NCBI GenBank assembly: GCA_916613615.1
Contig: OU744725.1
Location: forward strand, 68,412,754 to 68,476,753
DNA length: 64,000 nt
Reading direction: 5' to 3'
From: Steromphala cineraria
Taxonomy: Eukaryota; Mollusca; Gastropoda; Trochida; Trochidae
Of the stretch, positions 63,600 through 64,000 are shown piece after piece; within the stretch, counting starts at the first letter, position 1; each line of letters opens with the position of its first letter. Both the position numbers and the translations under genes were made by a program. The notes beneath the pieces are model-generated. The model was not told where the DNA came from and did not search any database. It saw only the letters and a list, made by a program, of their open reading frames with translations.

Positions 63600-63950
63600 T
63601 GATCTACGTGAAATTGACACGGTGCGAGCACTGCCTGATATATACTTATCTATACGTTTATATGTATAAGTATAAGTTTGTCTGCTATATTCTTATACGT
63701 GTTTTTGTGAAATATGGTCATTAAATGTGGGCAGGCACTGCCTGTAAAATACCTATATGTAAATGTATATTAGAATAAGTAATACTTCTGTGCTAGATTC
63801 TGATACGTGTTTTTGTAAAAGTGAGATATTGCCATCAACTGTGGAGGCACTCTTACTTACCTATTTAGATTGTTCATTAGATTAAGTCGTACTTTTTGTG
63901 TCAATTTCTGATACACGTTTCAGTGTAAGTGGGATATTGTCATTAATAAT

Positions 63951-63981
<31 letters not shown>

Positions 63982-64000
63982 GGCACAGTAACATACCTAT
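63600..64000. repeat. Satellite, about 110-bp unit, running off the window end
   Basis: GGCACTGCCTGTA-like phrases near 63625, 63734, 63845 and 63982 are separated by units containing TTCTGATACGTGTTTTTGT and GATATTGYCATYAA. The last unit is longer by the 30-G run at 63951-63980. At least three copies; the array continues beyond the window. Confidence 0.8.
63951..63980. repeat. Homopolymer run of 30 G
   Basis: Thirty consecutive G, within the position of the satellite unit that reads GTGGGCAG or GTGGAG in other copies. Its length may be unreliable. Confidence 0.9.

Larger units (their letters stand above)
55968..64000. other. Gene-free AT-rich DNA right of the retrotransposon
   Basis: It contains the two satellites at 56.3 and 56.9 kb, the MITE at 58 kb, AT microsatellites and the terminal satellite. 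ORFs are short and unrecognised; the longest (59357-59650) starts at a TTG-type codon. 58700-58830 is a GC-richer unique patch. A 9-bp inverted repeat CGAGGGTTC/GAACCCTCG flanks 60779-60816. Confidence 0.6.

Overview
This is an AT-rich stretch of animal (eukaryotic) nuclear DNA. It is almost entirely non-coding and studded with decayed tandem repeats, tRNA-derived SINE pieces, a MITE and foldback sequences. No multi-exon host gene, rRNA, CRISPR array or bacterial-type operon could be supported. GGGAGATAAC/GGGAGGTAAC-type motifs (33303-33315 minus strand, 31711-31720, 31803-31812) and the repeat style suggest a lophotrochozoan, probably a mollusc. That assignment is inference and weak.

The one real coding locus is a nearly complete tyrosine-recombinase (YR) retrotransposon at about 51116-55967. 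It has the split direct repeat layout A1 - ORFs - B1 - A2 - B2 typical of the Ngaro/PAT branch of the DIRS order. The two A copies (346 bp) match base for base, as do the two B copies (185 bp). ORF1 is a Gag-like protein with an apparent N-terminal SAM-like domain and a C-terminal CCCH zinc finger. ORF2 is reverse transcriptase plus RNase H with all key acidic residues present. ORF3 is a tyrosine recombinase, broken by a one-base frameshift in a run of ten G just after the HxxR motif, so its catalytic tyrosine lies in another frame. ORF1 ends in an in-frame A AAA AAC heptamer inside the ORF1/ORF2 overlap, and ORF2 has no AUG near its start. Together these suggest that RT is made by -1 ribosomal frameshifting.

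Layout: 1-9600, gene-free DNA with small degenerate duplications and a 43-bp satellite at 6469-6767. 9610-9927, a complete tRNA-derived SINE on the minus strand with perfect 11-bp target duplications. 9928-26000, gene-free DNA with a foldback element (11.5-11.8 kb), a roughly 90-bp satellite (14 kb), a possible regulatory module rich in E-box and homeodomain motifs (15 kb), a GC-rich island (16.4-16.7 kb), a 70-nt near-perfect hairpin (16961-17030) and two decayed tRNA-like SINE heads (23.0 and 24.4 kb). 26164-26265, a compact promoter-like cluster of NRF1, E-box, CRE and E2F-type motifs. 26.3-51.1 kb, gene-free DNA with satellites at 31.1, 35.1, 39.5, 46.0 and 47.5 kb, a second foldback at 33.3-33.7 kb related to the first, and one unexplained 167-codon ORF (34571-35074). 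51.1-56.0 kb, the YR retrotransposon. 56-64 kb, two satellites, a MITE with 24-bp terminal inverted repeats ending in TTAA, AT microsatellites, and a roughly 110-bp satellite running off the end that contains a run of 30 G.
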